Assembly (NCBI GenBank): GCA_964291505.2
Contig: OZ220216.1
Coordinates: forward strand, 2,542,001 to 2,606,000
DNA from: Kistimonas sp964291505
Lineage (GTDB): Bacteria > Pseudomonadota > Gammaproteobacteria > Pseudomonadales > Endozoicomonadaceae
Direction of reading: 5' to 3'
DNA: 64,000 nt
Shown here: positions 27,964-36,840 of the stretch, one piece after another
Layout of the letters: every line of letters begins with the position of its first letter
How positions within the stretch are numbered: the first letter of the stretch is position 1
Notes under the pieces: model-generated
Database searches by the model: none
What the model was told of the DNA's origin: nothing
Seen by the model: only the letters and a program-made list of their open reading frames with translations
Translations under genes and position numbers: made by a program

Positions 27964-28887
27964 TCAGCCGTTCAAAAGCGCCCGAGCCCGAACTATATCA
28001 TCTGCAATCGCCGCTTTCAGGTCGGCGATGGACGGGAAGGACTGCTCATCGCGGATTTTGTGGAGAAATTCCACCTGAATCCGCCGACCATAGAGATCAC
28101 CCTGATAATCGAGCAAGTGTACCTCCAGTCGTGCGCCCTGTCCCGAAACGGTTGGTCGGGTGCCAACATTGGCCACACCGCTGTACACCTGATCCAGACC
28201 ATGCACCCTGACGGCAAAGACGCCTCGAACCGGCAACGTTTTGCGTTTGAGCACAATATTGGCAGTCGGCACGCCCATGGAACGCCCCAGGCGCTGACCA
28301 TGGCTGACTTTACCGGAAATCAGCCAGGTACGCCCCAGCAGCGTGTTGACGCCGGCAAAGTCACTGGCTACCAAGGCCTGACGGATACGCGTACTGCTGA
28401 CACGTTCGTTATCCTGCATGACTGTCCGGGTATGATCTACAGTAAAGCCATATGTCTGACCTGCAGTTTCCAGCCGGGCAAAGTTACCGGCACGATCACA
28501 GCCAAAGCGAAAATCATCACCCACCACCAGATGGCGGACTGCCAGGATATCGACCAGCACTTTCTGAATAAATTCATCCGCCGTCAGGGATCGAAACGCT
28601 TCATTAAAAGGCAGGCACAAAACGGTATCGACACCTTCAGTGGCCAGCACTTCAAGCTTGTCGCGCAGGGTATAAACCCGGGCAGGTGCTTTGTCCCCGG
28701 TAAAAAACTCCCGGGGTTGTGGCTCAAAGAGCACCACACAGGCAGGCAAATTCAGCGCAGACGCCTTCTCCCTGACCTGGGCCAGGATATCCTGATGCCC
28801 CAGGTGAACCCCGTCAAAATTGCCGATGGTCGCGACACAGCCCTGCGGCAGTGGCTGAATGTTCTGAAAGCCCCGTATTAACTGCAT
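27964..28887 (-). CDS. ribF: Bifunctional riboflavin kinase / FAD synthetase
   Basis: A 307-residue enzyme that makes FMN from riboflavin and then FAD. The N-terminal nucleotidyltransferase has IGNFDGVHLGHQDIL and the VSSTRIRQAL motif (SSTxIR). The C-terminal riboflavin kinase has GRSMGVPTANI and the PT motif. Length is normal. In related genomes murJ and rpsT are immediate upstream neighbours; here about 8 kb of other genes lies between. Confidence 0.96.
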   Translation of the reverse strand: MQLIRGFQNIQPLPQGCVATIGNFDGVHLGHQDILAQVREKASALNLPACVVLFEPQPREFFTGDKAPARVYTLRDKLEVLATEGVDTVLCLPFNEAFRSLTADEFIQKVLVDILAVRHLVVGDDFRFGCDRAGNFARLETAGQTYGFTVDHTRTVMQDNERVSSTRIRQALVASDFAGVNTLLGRTWLISGKVSHGQRLGRSMGVPTANIVLKRKTLPVRGVFAVRVHGLDQVYSGVANVGTRPTVSGQGARLEVHLLDYQGDLYGRRIQVEFLHKIRDEQSFPSIADLKAAIADDIVRARALLNG

Positions 28888-29142
28888 TGAAAAGTAGTCC
28901 GACCCTGTTCCATGATGCGTTATAAAGCGGGCTTATGATAAAGGTCAGTGGCGCTGACAGCAAAGTTAAATCGTCTCGACCTATCCTCCTAAATGATCAC
29001 CTTAAAAGGAATGACCATAAATCCTAAAAAACGAAGTTTGAATTTGGTTTCGCGTAACAATTACAACCACCGTACCGTAACGAACCAGAAATCTGTTTTT
29101 CTGACTAACAAACGATTAAAAAAAACATAAATCAACCGAACG
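28888..29142. other. AT-rich intergenic region between ribF and the orphan gene
   Basis: No coding frame, tRNA or terminator hairpin is seen. The stretch turns AT-rich toward its right end (about 28981 onward), marking the edge of the composition shift that runs through the 1548-residue gene. Both divergent genes must have promoters here, but none stands out. Confidence 0.5.
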
Positions 29143-32100
29143 TTGATAAAAATTAAGCGTCTAAGTCAAGTATTACAATCAGACCATCAACGTCTACTAG
29201 TCGACAAGCAATTCTACACTATGGAAATCAGTTTAAAAATCGACAACTTCGACCGTTTGGGAATAAACGATTACCAGGCTTCATTAATTATGGAGCCAGA
29301 CAGTGAAGTATGGATTTCTGAGCATACTTTGCGTCAAATCACTCCTTACGAAAGAGGCAGCCGGTTACACACTCTAAAAACTAAGGCTACAGAAGAAATA
29401 TTAAAGAATAATCTTCAACAAATACATAGAATCGGTCTTTATGAGCGAGCCATATCAAAACATACCATTACGTTTAAATGTATTCTAAAGCTATCAATGA
29501 TGCTGAGCGATGAAAAACTCAGCATCATTGACAATACCACCTATTCCTTTGCTGACTCGTTAACACGAGCAAAACTAGAAACATCTCCGGAACAAGCAGC
29601 GGAAGGCGTCCGTGAATGCATCAATAATGTACATGATTTATTTGTGTATTCGTTTAACCCTAATTATCAGGAAATCCTATTACCTTTAACCAAACGAATT
29701 ACCTGCCAATGTTTGCAATTAGATGAAAATTCCACAACCAAAGGACTATTTGAAAGGCACCAGCACTGCTTATCGATAATTATGCCTCCGAGCGATTCCC
29801 CTGTAGAACGAAAAAAACAGACCCGTTGCATTTCGATTCTCGACACACTGGAAGACATATGGTCTAAATGCGATTGGGAAAGTGTTAGTGCGGCTAAATT
29901 ACCCCCCCCAGAGCCAATAACGCCAGAAACCACCGCACAAACAGAATTGAATAACTATTTGCAACAACAGCAAACTAATATAAGTAACATTTTGCTAGCA
30001 TTCGCAAAAGAACGCCTAGTTTCCACCCAAGCGCAAGCTCTGGGTCTGGAACCCGGAAAATTGGCAATGGAACCCCAAAGCAAGGACAAAGCAGAAGACG
30101 AGACAGTTTCAACAGTAAGCAGCACTGAAGCGGTACATCTGCAAATTTCAGAGGCCAATGAATCCCTGCCAGATGCGCCATCCACACCGGGTACAGAGAC
30201 AACAACTTCACCAGCAAGCGAATCTACAACACTCGTACCCTCACAAATACCAGAAACAACGGATCACTCTTTACTCGTACAGAGCGCAAGCGCAAGTGTC
30301 AGGCCCAAGAGAAAGCCCTTAGTAGAACCGAGAACACTTACCTCTCTCTCAGACAAAATATCTGGAACAACCGCATCACCAACAGCAGCGCTTGAGCATT
30401 CGATGCCAGAACAGGATCAGGTTTTACCCACACCCGCGTGGATAGAAGCACCAGCGACGATTTCACCTCTCACTAATTCACAAGCATTTCATCATCACGT
30501 GGCAGAGTGCGCCGATAGACTACATGCCATGTATAAACGCAAGGAAGACATCCTCAAGGCTTATATTCGAGACCCAAGAAATGCAGACGCATTCAATCAA
30601 GCAAAGCAGGTTATATGTGAAGGTTCATGGATTAGCTCCATATTTTATGCGTTATTAACAGAAGCAGCAAAAAAAACGCCCGGCCCGAACAATGTTTTTC
30701 GCTCAAGACTCAACTGGCTTATCTCGATCAATGCATTTCATTTGGGTTGCGAACCAGGCGATGACGATTCTAAACCCAAGTTTATGACCAATGAATCTGC
30801 TCGCTTACCTGACGGACTCATTGAGTTCCACCTCCAACCAGGCGTTCAGCCAGCGGTAGCACTACGAAGCTTTAGTACAGATTTCAATATCATTGATGGT
30901 AGCAGTGCAACACTGCTTGTTTTATATCAAGCAATGCTCAACTATCTTACAGAACCTGTTTTCAACAAACTCTTCGCGAGCAAAACCAGCCCTTTAATGG
31001 ATGTGCTACCTAATTTTTTTGTTGGCTCACTCACTCGTATGTATGATTGTAAAGCACGGATAACAGACTACCTGATAACAGAAAAAGAACCTGTCCCTCT
31101 CCAAAAAGGATATTTAGTATTCGCAACAAACCACCATGATTACTTTGCCAGACACTTAACCAAGCAAGAATTTTCTACGCTGCTGGTATGCACATCGGAT
31201 GGAGAGCAAGCCAGATTGACCGCCCCAGGATTTTTCGCAGCCTATAACCCGAAGGAAGTCTGCACAGAGATTGTGAATCAGTACAATAGTGAACCAATAA
31301 CAAAACATATAATGTGCCAATCATATTGGAAAAAAATTAAACAAAAAAACCCTCTAAAACCGGGCTACAAGCCCATCCCGCAACTAACGGTCGAACAATT
31401 GAGACAAGATCAAGCGGGACCACATCTTAGTCGTCCAGCCTATATCCATTTCGACAAACTTGAACAAGTTCAAAGCAAAGAAATGGCAACGCTTCAACGT
31501 ACTTTCAAAGCGAAAGAGGCAACAACATCAATGAGCATGGAGGCTTCCCAAATCATCAAAAAGCCGCAAGTATCACAACAAGACATTCAGCAACAGCGAT
31601 TACCCACCCCCAAAACACCAGAAGAAAAACAAACAACATGGTACCGAGCATTACCAAGTCCAGCATTAGCAATAAGACCTGATTCATCCCAAACACAATT
31701 AGTCAAGCCAGTTTCCACAATGGATGTTAGGACGAAAGCCGCACGTCCCGAAATGCTATCCACGCCCTTAGCGGAAGCGGGCAGCGCAATGTTTGAAACC
31801 ATGACTCGAGAAGACTTTATTGATCATATCCTCAAATGTGTTGAAGAAAGGCAATCACTCTGTAAAGAACAAGATCGCCTAACTCAGGCTTATCTTGACA
31901 ATCCTGACGACAATGAAATTCTGATAAAGGCACTTGGGATTATCAATCACGGCTCGTGGAACCCTGAAAAAATTTACGATTTTTTGATTCAGGCAGTAAT
32001 GACACCTCATCAAGCGTTGTTTCAAAAAAGACTTGAAATGCTCGTTAATAGTGGCACCTTACACTTTGGACAGCCTCCAGAAAATAGAGCAACAGCACGC

Positions 32101-33789
32101 TACTTCATGAAGAATACATTTACACATAATATCGATGAAGACTTTGATTACACAATCATGCCAAATACGGCAGCCTCAGCAGCGCTCAGAAGCTTCAAGA
32201 ACGAATTCAATTTTATCAACAGCTATCAATCATTAATGCTGATTCTGTATCAGGCAAAGCATGACTATTTAAAACCTCATGTATTTGACCTTCTATACAC
32301 ACAGGGATTGGATCAGAAAAGCACTTTTCGGCTAGTATCACCTAACAAGCAAAAGGATAACCCACTCAATTTTATTTTAAAAAAGAGTACCAGCCAAACC
32401 ATTAAACGAGGGGACTTGGTAACATTCAGAAATCATTTAGATTATAAAAGAAGACACTTTAACGATAGAAACATGTACATTATTGCCATATGCACCTCAG
32501 ATCAGAAACCACCCAAATTCACTGCCCCCGATCTTTTTGAAAATCTAACCGAGCAGGAGATCAATGTTTTTTTAGTGCAACTGTTCAATCGTGAACCCAA
32601 AACACAGCAAATGCTATCCGACGAAATATGGAAAAAAGTTAACCCAACCAATGCTCCCCCAATAACAGCAAACATGACCGTTGATGCTCTACTCAAAAAT
32701 AGGGGCGGACTTCAAAAAGATACCGTTCATCATATTGACTTCGACATACTATGCACTATACAGAAAAAATATGCAGCGATAAAAAAACGTTCATCTACAG
32801 AAAGATCCAAGAAACAAAAACCGTCAATTAAAACGGGACCACAAAAATCAAAACATCCTGAAAAAGCACAGAAAGTTGAAACTGAACGACAAGCTGAACT
32901 CTTACATTCTACACTTTTGAAGTCATCCGAAGAACACCAATCTGCAGAAGAGCTACTTGCCACAATCCGAAAAAAGCGAAATACACTACAAACCCTCTGC
33001 ACAGAATGCATCACATCATCAGAATCAAAAATCACTGAAACAGTCGACGACATTAAAGGTCTCACTAAACAATATACTGAAAAATTTAAAGCAATACCGG
33101 AAACATTAAACAATCAACTTAAAGAAGTGTTACAAACTGCGGAGAACACCCTGAAAACCCTACAACTCACTAATATGCAAAAAAAACTTCGCAGCCTATG
33201 CCAAAAAAGCAAGTACAAACCAACAACAGAGATCACTGAGCTAGCCGAAAATATCCGTACACTCATGCAAACAATGCAAGCAACAGGCACAGAAATCCAA
33301 GCACATCTAAAAAACAACATCGAAGAAGACCTTTCAGCTCTTGAAGAAAGCAAAGCCAATAGCACATTAGAAGAACCAAGCCTTAATTTATTAGAAAAAA
33401 ACAAAAACGAATTACAAGAATTATGCCGCAAAAAAAGTCCTGAGATAGACAAGATTCGGGCCTCTGTAAGCAAAGTCAGAGAAATCAGGCGAAAGATCCA
33501 TCAAATGAATATAGAGATCTCCCAAGACTTATCAAACCAGATTTTCACAGTCTTTGGCACTGCAGTGTATATACAGCATTCAGCACAACTCGTAGAGATG
33601 CACGCTACGCTGCACAACCTTTGGAAAGACGCTAGAAAAAACCCTGAACGAATAGCTGAGATCCCTGCAGCAATAGCTACAATCAGAATGCTTATCACTC
33701 GACTGGAAGAACAAGGTGCTCAAATCCCTGAAGACGTTCACAATGCTATTGAAAAAGATATTCGAGACGCAGAGAAATTAAACCGGTAA
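29143..33789 (+). CDS. Orphan giant protein: two Tgl-like pseudoenzyme domains and four C-terminal helical repeats
   Basis: A 1548-residue protein of unknown function. It has no signal peptide or membrane segment. Seen: an N-terminal domain (~1-260); a Pro/Ser/Thr-rich linker (~262-440); two divergent copies of one domain (~447-785 and ~887-1205), sharing ALRSF..(E/D)FN, LYQA...YL...VF, (K/R)G.LV...NH.DY..RH, CTSD, TAP, W-K-K and H(I/F)DFD; a polar linker between them; and four helical repeats (~1275-1548) with LxxLC/W and a conserved Asn. By eye the domain resembles Bacillus transglutaminase Tgl, but the Cys position is Gly586 and Ser1027, so it should be inactive. The start is TTG at 29143 or ATG at 29221; neither has a good ribosome site. 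Composition is AT-rich, unlike its neighbours, which suggests transfer. It ends 2 nt from the convergent LysR gene. Confidence 0.75.
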   Translation: MIKIKRLSQVLQSDHQRLLVDKQFYTMEISLKIDNFDRLGINDYQASLIMEPDSEVWISEHTLRQITPYERGSRLHTLKTKATEEILKNNLQQIHRIGLYERAISKHTITFKCILKLSMMLSDEKLSIIDNTTYSFADSLTRAKLETSPEQAAEGVRECINNVHDLFVYSFNPNYQEILLPLTKRITCQCLQLDENSTTKGLFERHQHCLSIIMPPSDSPVERKKQTRCISILDTLEDIWSKCDWESVSAAKLPPPEPITPETTAQTELNNYLQQQQTNISNILLAFAKERLVSTQAQALGLEPGKLAMEPQSKDKAEDETVSTVSSTEAVHLQISEANESLPDAPSTPGTETTTSPASESTTLVPSQIPETTDHSLLVQSASASVRPKRKPLVEPRTLTSLSDKISGTTASPTAALEHSMPEQDQVLPTPAWIEAPATISPLTNSQAFHHHVAECADRLHAMYKRKEDILKAYIRDPRNADAFNQAKQVICEGSWISSIFYALLTEAAKKTPGPNNVFRSRLNWLISINAFHLGCEPGDDDSKPKFMTNESARLPDGLIEFHLQPGVQPAVALRSFSTDFNIIDGSSATLLVLYQAMLNYLTEPVFNKLFASKTSPLMDVLPNFFVGSLTRMYDCKARITDYLITEKEPVPLQKGYLVFATNHHDYFARHLTKQEFSTLLVCTSDGEQARLTAPGFFAAYNPKEVCTEIVNQYNSEPITKHIMCQSYWKKIKQKNPLKPGYKPIPQLTVEQLRQDQAGPHLSRPAYIHFDKLEQVQSKEMATLQRTFKAKEATTSMSMEASQIIKKPQVSQQDIQQQRLPTPKTPEEKQTTWYRALPSPALAIRPDSSQTQLVKPVSTMDVRTKAARPEMLSTPLAEAGSAMFETMTREDFIDHILKCVEERQSLCKEQDRLTQAYLDNPDDNEILIKALGIINHGSWNPEKIYDFLIQAVMTPHQALFQKRLEMLVNSGTLHFGQPPENRATARYFMKNTFTHNIDEDFDYTIMPNTAASAALRSFKNEFNFINSYQSLMLILYQAKHDYLKPHVFDLLYTQGLDQKSTFRLVSPNKQKDNPLNFILKKSTSQTIKRGDLVTFRNHLDYKRRHFNDRNMYIIAICTSDQKPPKFTAPDLFENLTEQEINVFLVQLFNREPKTQQMLSDEIWKKVNPTNAPPITANMTVDALLKNRGGLQKDTVHHIDFDILCTIQKKYAAIKKRSSTERSKKQKPSIKTGPQKSKHPEKAQKVETERQAELLHSTLLKSSEEHQSAEELLATIRKKRNTLQTLCTECITSSESKITETVDDIKGLTKQYTEKFKAIPETLNNQLKEVLQTAENTLKTLQLTNMQKKLRSLCQKSKYKPTTEITELAENIRTLMQTMQATGTEIQAHLKNNIEEDLSALEESKANSTLEEPSLNLLEKNKNELQELCRKKSPEIDKIRASVSKVREIRRKIHQMNIEISQDLSNQIFTVFGTAVYIQHSAQLVEMHATLHNLWKDARKNPERIAEIPAAIATIRMLITRLEEQGAQIPEDVHNAIEKDIRDAEKLNR

Positions 33790-33791
33790 AT

Positions 33792-34661
33792 TTAGCCAAA
33801 ATAATGTTTAAAGTATTCGACCAACAATCTAACTTTCGGGGACAGATGCCTGTTTTGGGGGTACACAGCCCAAATCCCATCATCAGGCAACCGGTACTGA
33901 TCCAGCACAGATACCAGCTCACCACGCTTGAGATGGTTTTCAACATAGTAATCAGGCAGCTGGACAAGCCCCAATCCGCGCAACGAGGCGTCTTTTAAGG
34001 CGAGGCCACTATTACAGCGCCACTGTCCATGCACTCGAAAGTACTTCTCCTGCCCATTTTCAAGGAAGCGCCAGACATCCACGGAACCATGCAGGCATTG
34101 GTGCTGACTGAGCTCGCCCAATGTGTGGGGCTGACCATAGCGATGAAAATAATCGGGTGATCCACATACATACTGGGTACGACGACCTATTTTTCTGGCG
34201 ATTAATGTGCTGTCTTCCAGCTTCCCCAACCTGATTGCCAGATCATAGCCTTGGCTGATCAGATCCAGTTTTTCGTTGGTCAGGGTAAATTCCAGACGCA
34301 GCTCCGGATGATCACAGAGAAACTGGTTCACCAGCGGCGCGACAAAATGCTCACCATAGAACACGGGCGCAGTCATTTTTAATAACCCTCTCGGGTCCCC
34401 ATTAAGATCCGCCACCGCCCTGTCGGCCTCTTCGAGCCCCACCAGCAACTGGCGGCAATGTTGATAGTAAAGATTGCCTGACTCCGTCAGTGTCACCTTC
34501 CGGGTTGATCGATAAAACAGTTTGGCGCCCAGCCGCTGCTCCAGCATATTCACCTTGCGGCTGATATGGGCCACCGATACATCCAGCCGTTTGGCGGCTC
34601 CCGTGAAACTGTTTTCATCCGCAACAGCGACAAATTCTGTGACACCCTGCCAGCGCTCCAT
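33792..34661 (-). CDS. LysR-family regulator beside frmA-fghA
   Basis: A 289-residue LysR-type regulator with an N-terminal winged helix-turn-helix (ENSFTGAAKRLDVSVAHISR) and a periplasmic-binding-like effector domain starting LLKMTAPVFYGEHFVAPLV. The open frame begins at 34700, but AGGTGG 6 nt before the ATG at 34661 fixes the start. It is divergent from frmA with 114 bp between them holding a palindrome, so it probably controls frmA-fghA. LysR genes beside class III alcohol dehydrogenase are common in Pseudomonas relatives. The inducer is inferred to be formaldehyde or its glutathione adduct. Confidence 0.9.
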   Translation of the reverse strand: MERWQGVTEFVAVADENSFTGAAKRLDVSVAHISRKVNMLEQRLGAKLFYRSTRKVTLTESGNLYYQHCRQLLVGLEEADRAVADLNGDPRGLLKMTAPVFYGEHFVAPLVNQFLCDHPELRLEFTLTNEKLDLISQGYDLAIRLGKLEDSTLIARKIGRRTQYVCGSPDYFHRYGQPHTLGELSQHQCLHGSVDVWRFLENGQEKYFRVHGQWRCNSGLALKDASLRGLGLVQLPDYYVENHLKRGELVSVLDQYRLPDDGIWAVYPQNRHLSPKVRLLVEYFKHYFG

Positions 34662-34703
34662 TGTTACCACCTGGTAATAGTGATTTACCTGAAACGGCAA
34701 TTA

Positions 34704-34721
34704 TTGTTTCATCAGAAACAA
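34704..34721. promoter_or_regulatory. Palindromic site in the LysR-frmA divergent promoter
   Basis: TTGTTTC and GAAACAA form perfect 7-bp arms around ATCA, containing a T-N11-A core typical of LysR operators. A TACAAT -10-like hexamer follows at 34723-34728 on the plus strand without a good -35, as expected of an activator-dependent frmA promoter. Confidence 0.55.
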
Positions 34722-34775
34722 ATACAATACGTGCATCAACACGATCCACTCACCCACAACACAGGGTATGACAGA

Positions 34776-35900
34776 ATGGAAATGATCAAGACACGCGCCG
34801 CCGTTGCCTGGGCACCCGGAGAACCACTTAAAATCGAAGAAGTCGATTTGATGCCACCGCAAAAAGGTGAAGTGCTGGTACGCATCGTCGCGTCCGGCGT
34901 TTGCCATACCGATGCCTACACGCTGTCAGGCAGTGACCCGGAAGGCGTTTTTCCCGCGATACTCGGCCATGAAGGCGGCGGTATCGTTGAAGCGGTTGGA
35001 GAAGGCGTGACCGATCTGGCCATCGGTGACCATGTCATTCCGCTATACACCCCAGAGTGTGGCGAATGCAAATTCTGCAAATCCGGCAAGACCAACCTTT
35101 GCCAGGCCATTCGCGCTACGCAAGGCAAGGGCTTGATGCCCGATGGCACGACCCGTTTCTATAAAGACGGAAAACCCATCTACCACTACATGGGGACGTC
35201 AACCTTTTCCGAGTACACCGTCGTACCGGAAATCGCACTGGCCAAAATCCGCAAAGATGCACCACTGGAAAAAGTCTGCCTGCTGGGCTGTGGTGTGACC
35301 ACCGGCATGGGTGCCGTCATGAATACAGCGAAGGTGCAGGAAGGTGATACCGTTGCCATCTTTGGGCTGGGGGGAATCGGCCTGTCCGCCATCATTGGTG
35401 CCACCATGGCAAAAGCCGGACGGATCATTGCCATCGATATCAACGAAAGCAAGTTTGAGATTGCACGGCAGCTGGGTGCCACCGATTGCGTCAATCCTAA
35501 GGATTACGATAAACCGATCCAGGACGTCATCGTGGAGATGACCGATGGCGGCGTGGACTACTCCTTTGAATGCGTGGGTAATGTTCACCTGATGCGTTCG
35601 GCCCTGGAATGCTGCCACAAGGGCTGGGGGGAATCGGTCGTTATTGGCGTGGCCGGTGCGGGAGAAGAGATAGCCACCCGCCCGTTCCAGCTGGTGACCG
35701 GCCGGGTATGGAAAGGGTCTGCCTTCGGTGGCGTCAAAGGCCGTTCCGAACTGCCGGATTACGTTCAGCGTTATATGGATGGTGAATTTGAACTGGATAC
35801 CTTCATTACCCACACCATGGGACTGGACGAGATCAACACCGCGTTTGACCTGATGCACGAAGGCAAATCCATCCGCACCGTGATTCATTTCGATCAATAA
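34776..35900 (+). CDS. frmA: S-(hydroxymethyl)glutathione dehydrogenase / class III alcohol dehydrogenase
   Basis: A 374-residue zinc alcohol dehydrogenase that oxidises S-hydroxymethylglutathione (from formaldehyde and glutathione) to S-formylglutathione with NAD+. It shows the catalytic zinc Cys in SGVCHTDAYTLSG, the GHEGGG motif, the structural zinc Cys cluster CGECKFCKSGKTNLC, and the nucleotide-binding loop GLGGIGLSAI. The open frame extends upstream into the LysR gene, but homology begins at MIKTRAAVAW. I chose the ATG at 34776 with AGGG 9 nt upstream; the ATG at 34782 is the alternative. fghA follows. Confidence 0.96.
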   Translation: MEMIKTRAAVAWAPGEPLKIEEVDLMPPQKGEVLVRIVASGVCHTDAYTLSGSDPEGVFPAILGHEGGGIVEAVGEGVTDLAIGDHVIPLYTPECGECKFCKSGKTNLCQAIRATQGKGLMPDGTTRFYKDGKPIYHYMGTSTFSEYTVVPEIALAKIRKDAPLEKVCLLGCGVTTGMGAVMNTAKVQEGDTVAIFGLGGIGLSAIIGATMAKAGRIIAIDINESKFEIARQLGATDCVNPKDYDKPIQDVIVEMTDGGVDYSFECVGNVHLMRSALECCHKGWGESVVIGVAGAGEEIATRPFQLVTGRVWKGSAFGGVKGRSELPDYVQRYMDGEFELDTFITHTMGLDEINTAFDLMHEGKSIRTVIHFDQ

Positions 35901-35945
35901 ACCAGCAAGGTCGGGATGCTCTGCATCCCGGCACAGGATCCTCCC

Positions 35946-36797
35946 ATGCCGGAAACACTGGAATTACTCAACAGCTACCGCTGCTTCGAGGGATGGCAGA
36001 AACAATATCGCCATTCATCCAAATCCCTGCACTGCCCGATGACTTTTTCCGTCTACCTGCCTCCCCAGACCAACGTTGGAGAAAAGGTACCTGTTGTTTA
36101 TTGGTTATCAGGCCTGACCTGTACCGATGAAAACTTCTCTACCAAGGCTGGAGCCCAGCGGACTGCCGCCAAGCTTGGGCTGGCACTCGTCATACCGGAT
36201 ACCAGCCCCCGCGGCGAAGGTGTGCCCGACGCAGAAGACCAGGCTTATGATCTAGGCCTCGGTGCAGGTTTTTACATTAATGCCACACAGGCGCCCTGGA
36301 ACCGTCATTACCAGATGTATGACTACATCACGAAAGAATTGCCGGTACTGATTGAGCAAACATTCCCGGTAACCGAACAGCGAGCAGTCTCAGGTCACTC
36401 AATGGGTGGTCACGGCGCCTTGACGATTGCGCTGAAGAATCCCGGCAGGTATGCGTCAGCAACTGCCTTTTCCCCCATCGCCAATCCGACACAGTGCCCC
36501 TGGGGCGAAAAAGCCTTCAGCCACTACCTGGGGGATGACAGGGAAAACTGGAAGACCTGGGACACAACAGAGCTGATTACATCAGGAGCGAACCTTCTAC
36601 CAGTACTCATTGATCAGGGCTCTGATGACAGCTTTCTCGATCAGCAGTTGCTGACTGAGAACCTAATCTCAGCCTGCAAGACAAAACAGTACCCTGCCGA
36701 TATCCGCTACCAGCAGGGTTATGATCACAGCTATTACTTTATTGCCTCATTTATAGAGGAACACCTGGAATTCCATCACAGGTATTTCAATCAATAA
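35946..36797 (+). CDS. fghA: S-formylglutathione hydrolase
   Basis: A 283-residue esterase-D-type alpha/beta hydrolase that releases formate and glutathione, the second step of formaldehyde removal. The nucleophile elbow is SGHSMGGHGAL (~residue 148), with the Asp in DQGSDDSFL and the His in GYDHSYYFIASFI. AGGA stands 9 nt before the ATG at 35946, which I prefer over the upstream in-frame start at 35916. It follows frmA by 45 nt and ends at a terminator shared with murJ. Confidence 0.96.
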   Translation: MPETLELLNSYRCFEGWQKQYRHSSKSLHCPMTFSVYLPPQTNVGEKVPVVYWLSGLTCTDENFSTKAGAQRTAAKLGLALVIPDTSPRGEGVPDAEDQAYDLGLGAGFYINATQAPWNRHYQMYDYITKELPVLIEQTFPVTEQRAVSGHSMGGHGALTIALKNPGRYASATAFSPIANPTQCPWGEKAFSHYLGDDRENWKTWDTTELITSGANLLPVLIDQGSDDSFLDQQLLTENLISACKTKQYPADIRYQQGYDHSYYFIASFIEEHLEFHHRYFNQ

Positions 36798-36810
36798 TTT
36801 ATTTAGCTGA

Positions 36811-36840
36811 AGGGCTTTGTCTAAACAAAGCCCTTTTTCT
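36811..36840. terminator. Terminator between fghA and murJ
   Basis: Stem AGGGCTTTG / CAAAGCCCT with a 6-nt loop and a T run on the plus strand. It abuts the murJ stop codon, so it serves fghA chiefly and may also act on murJ. Confidence 0.85.

Noticed and set aside
27949..28881. A 310-codon open frame opposite ribF
   Set aside because: Complete overlap with ribF, which has both family motif sets.
29143..33789. Prophage or conjugative-element origin of the orphan giant gene
   Set aside because: No integrase, capsid, tail, mobilisation or IS gene and no attachment repeats are seen nearby; only composition points to transfer.
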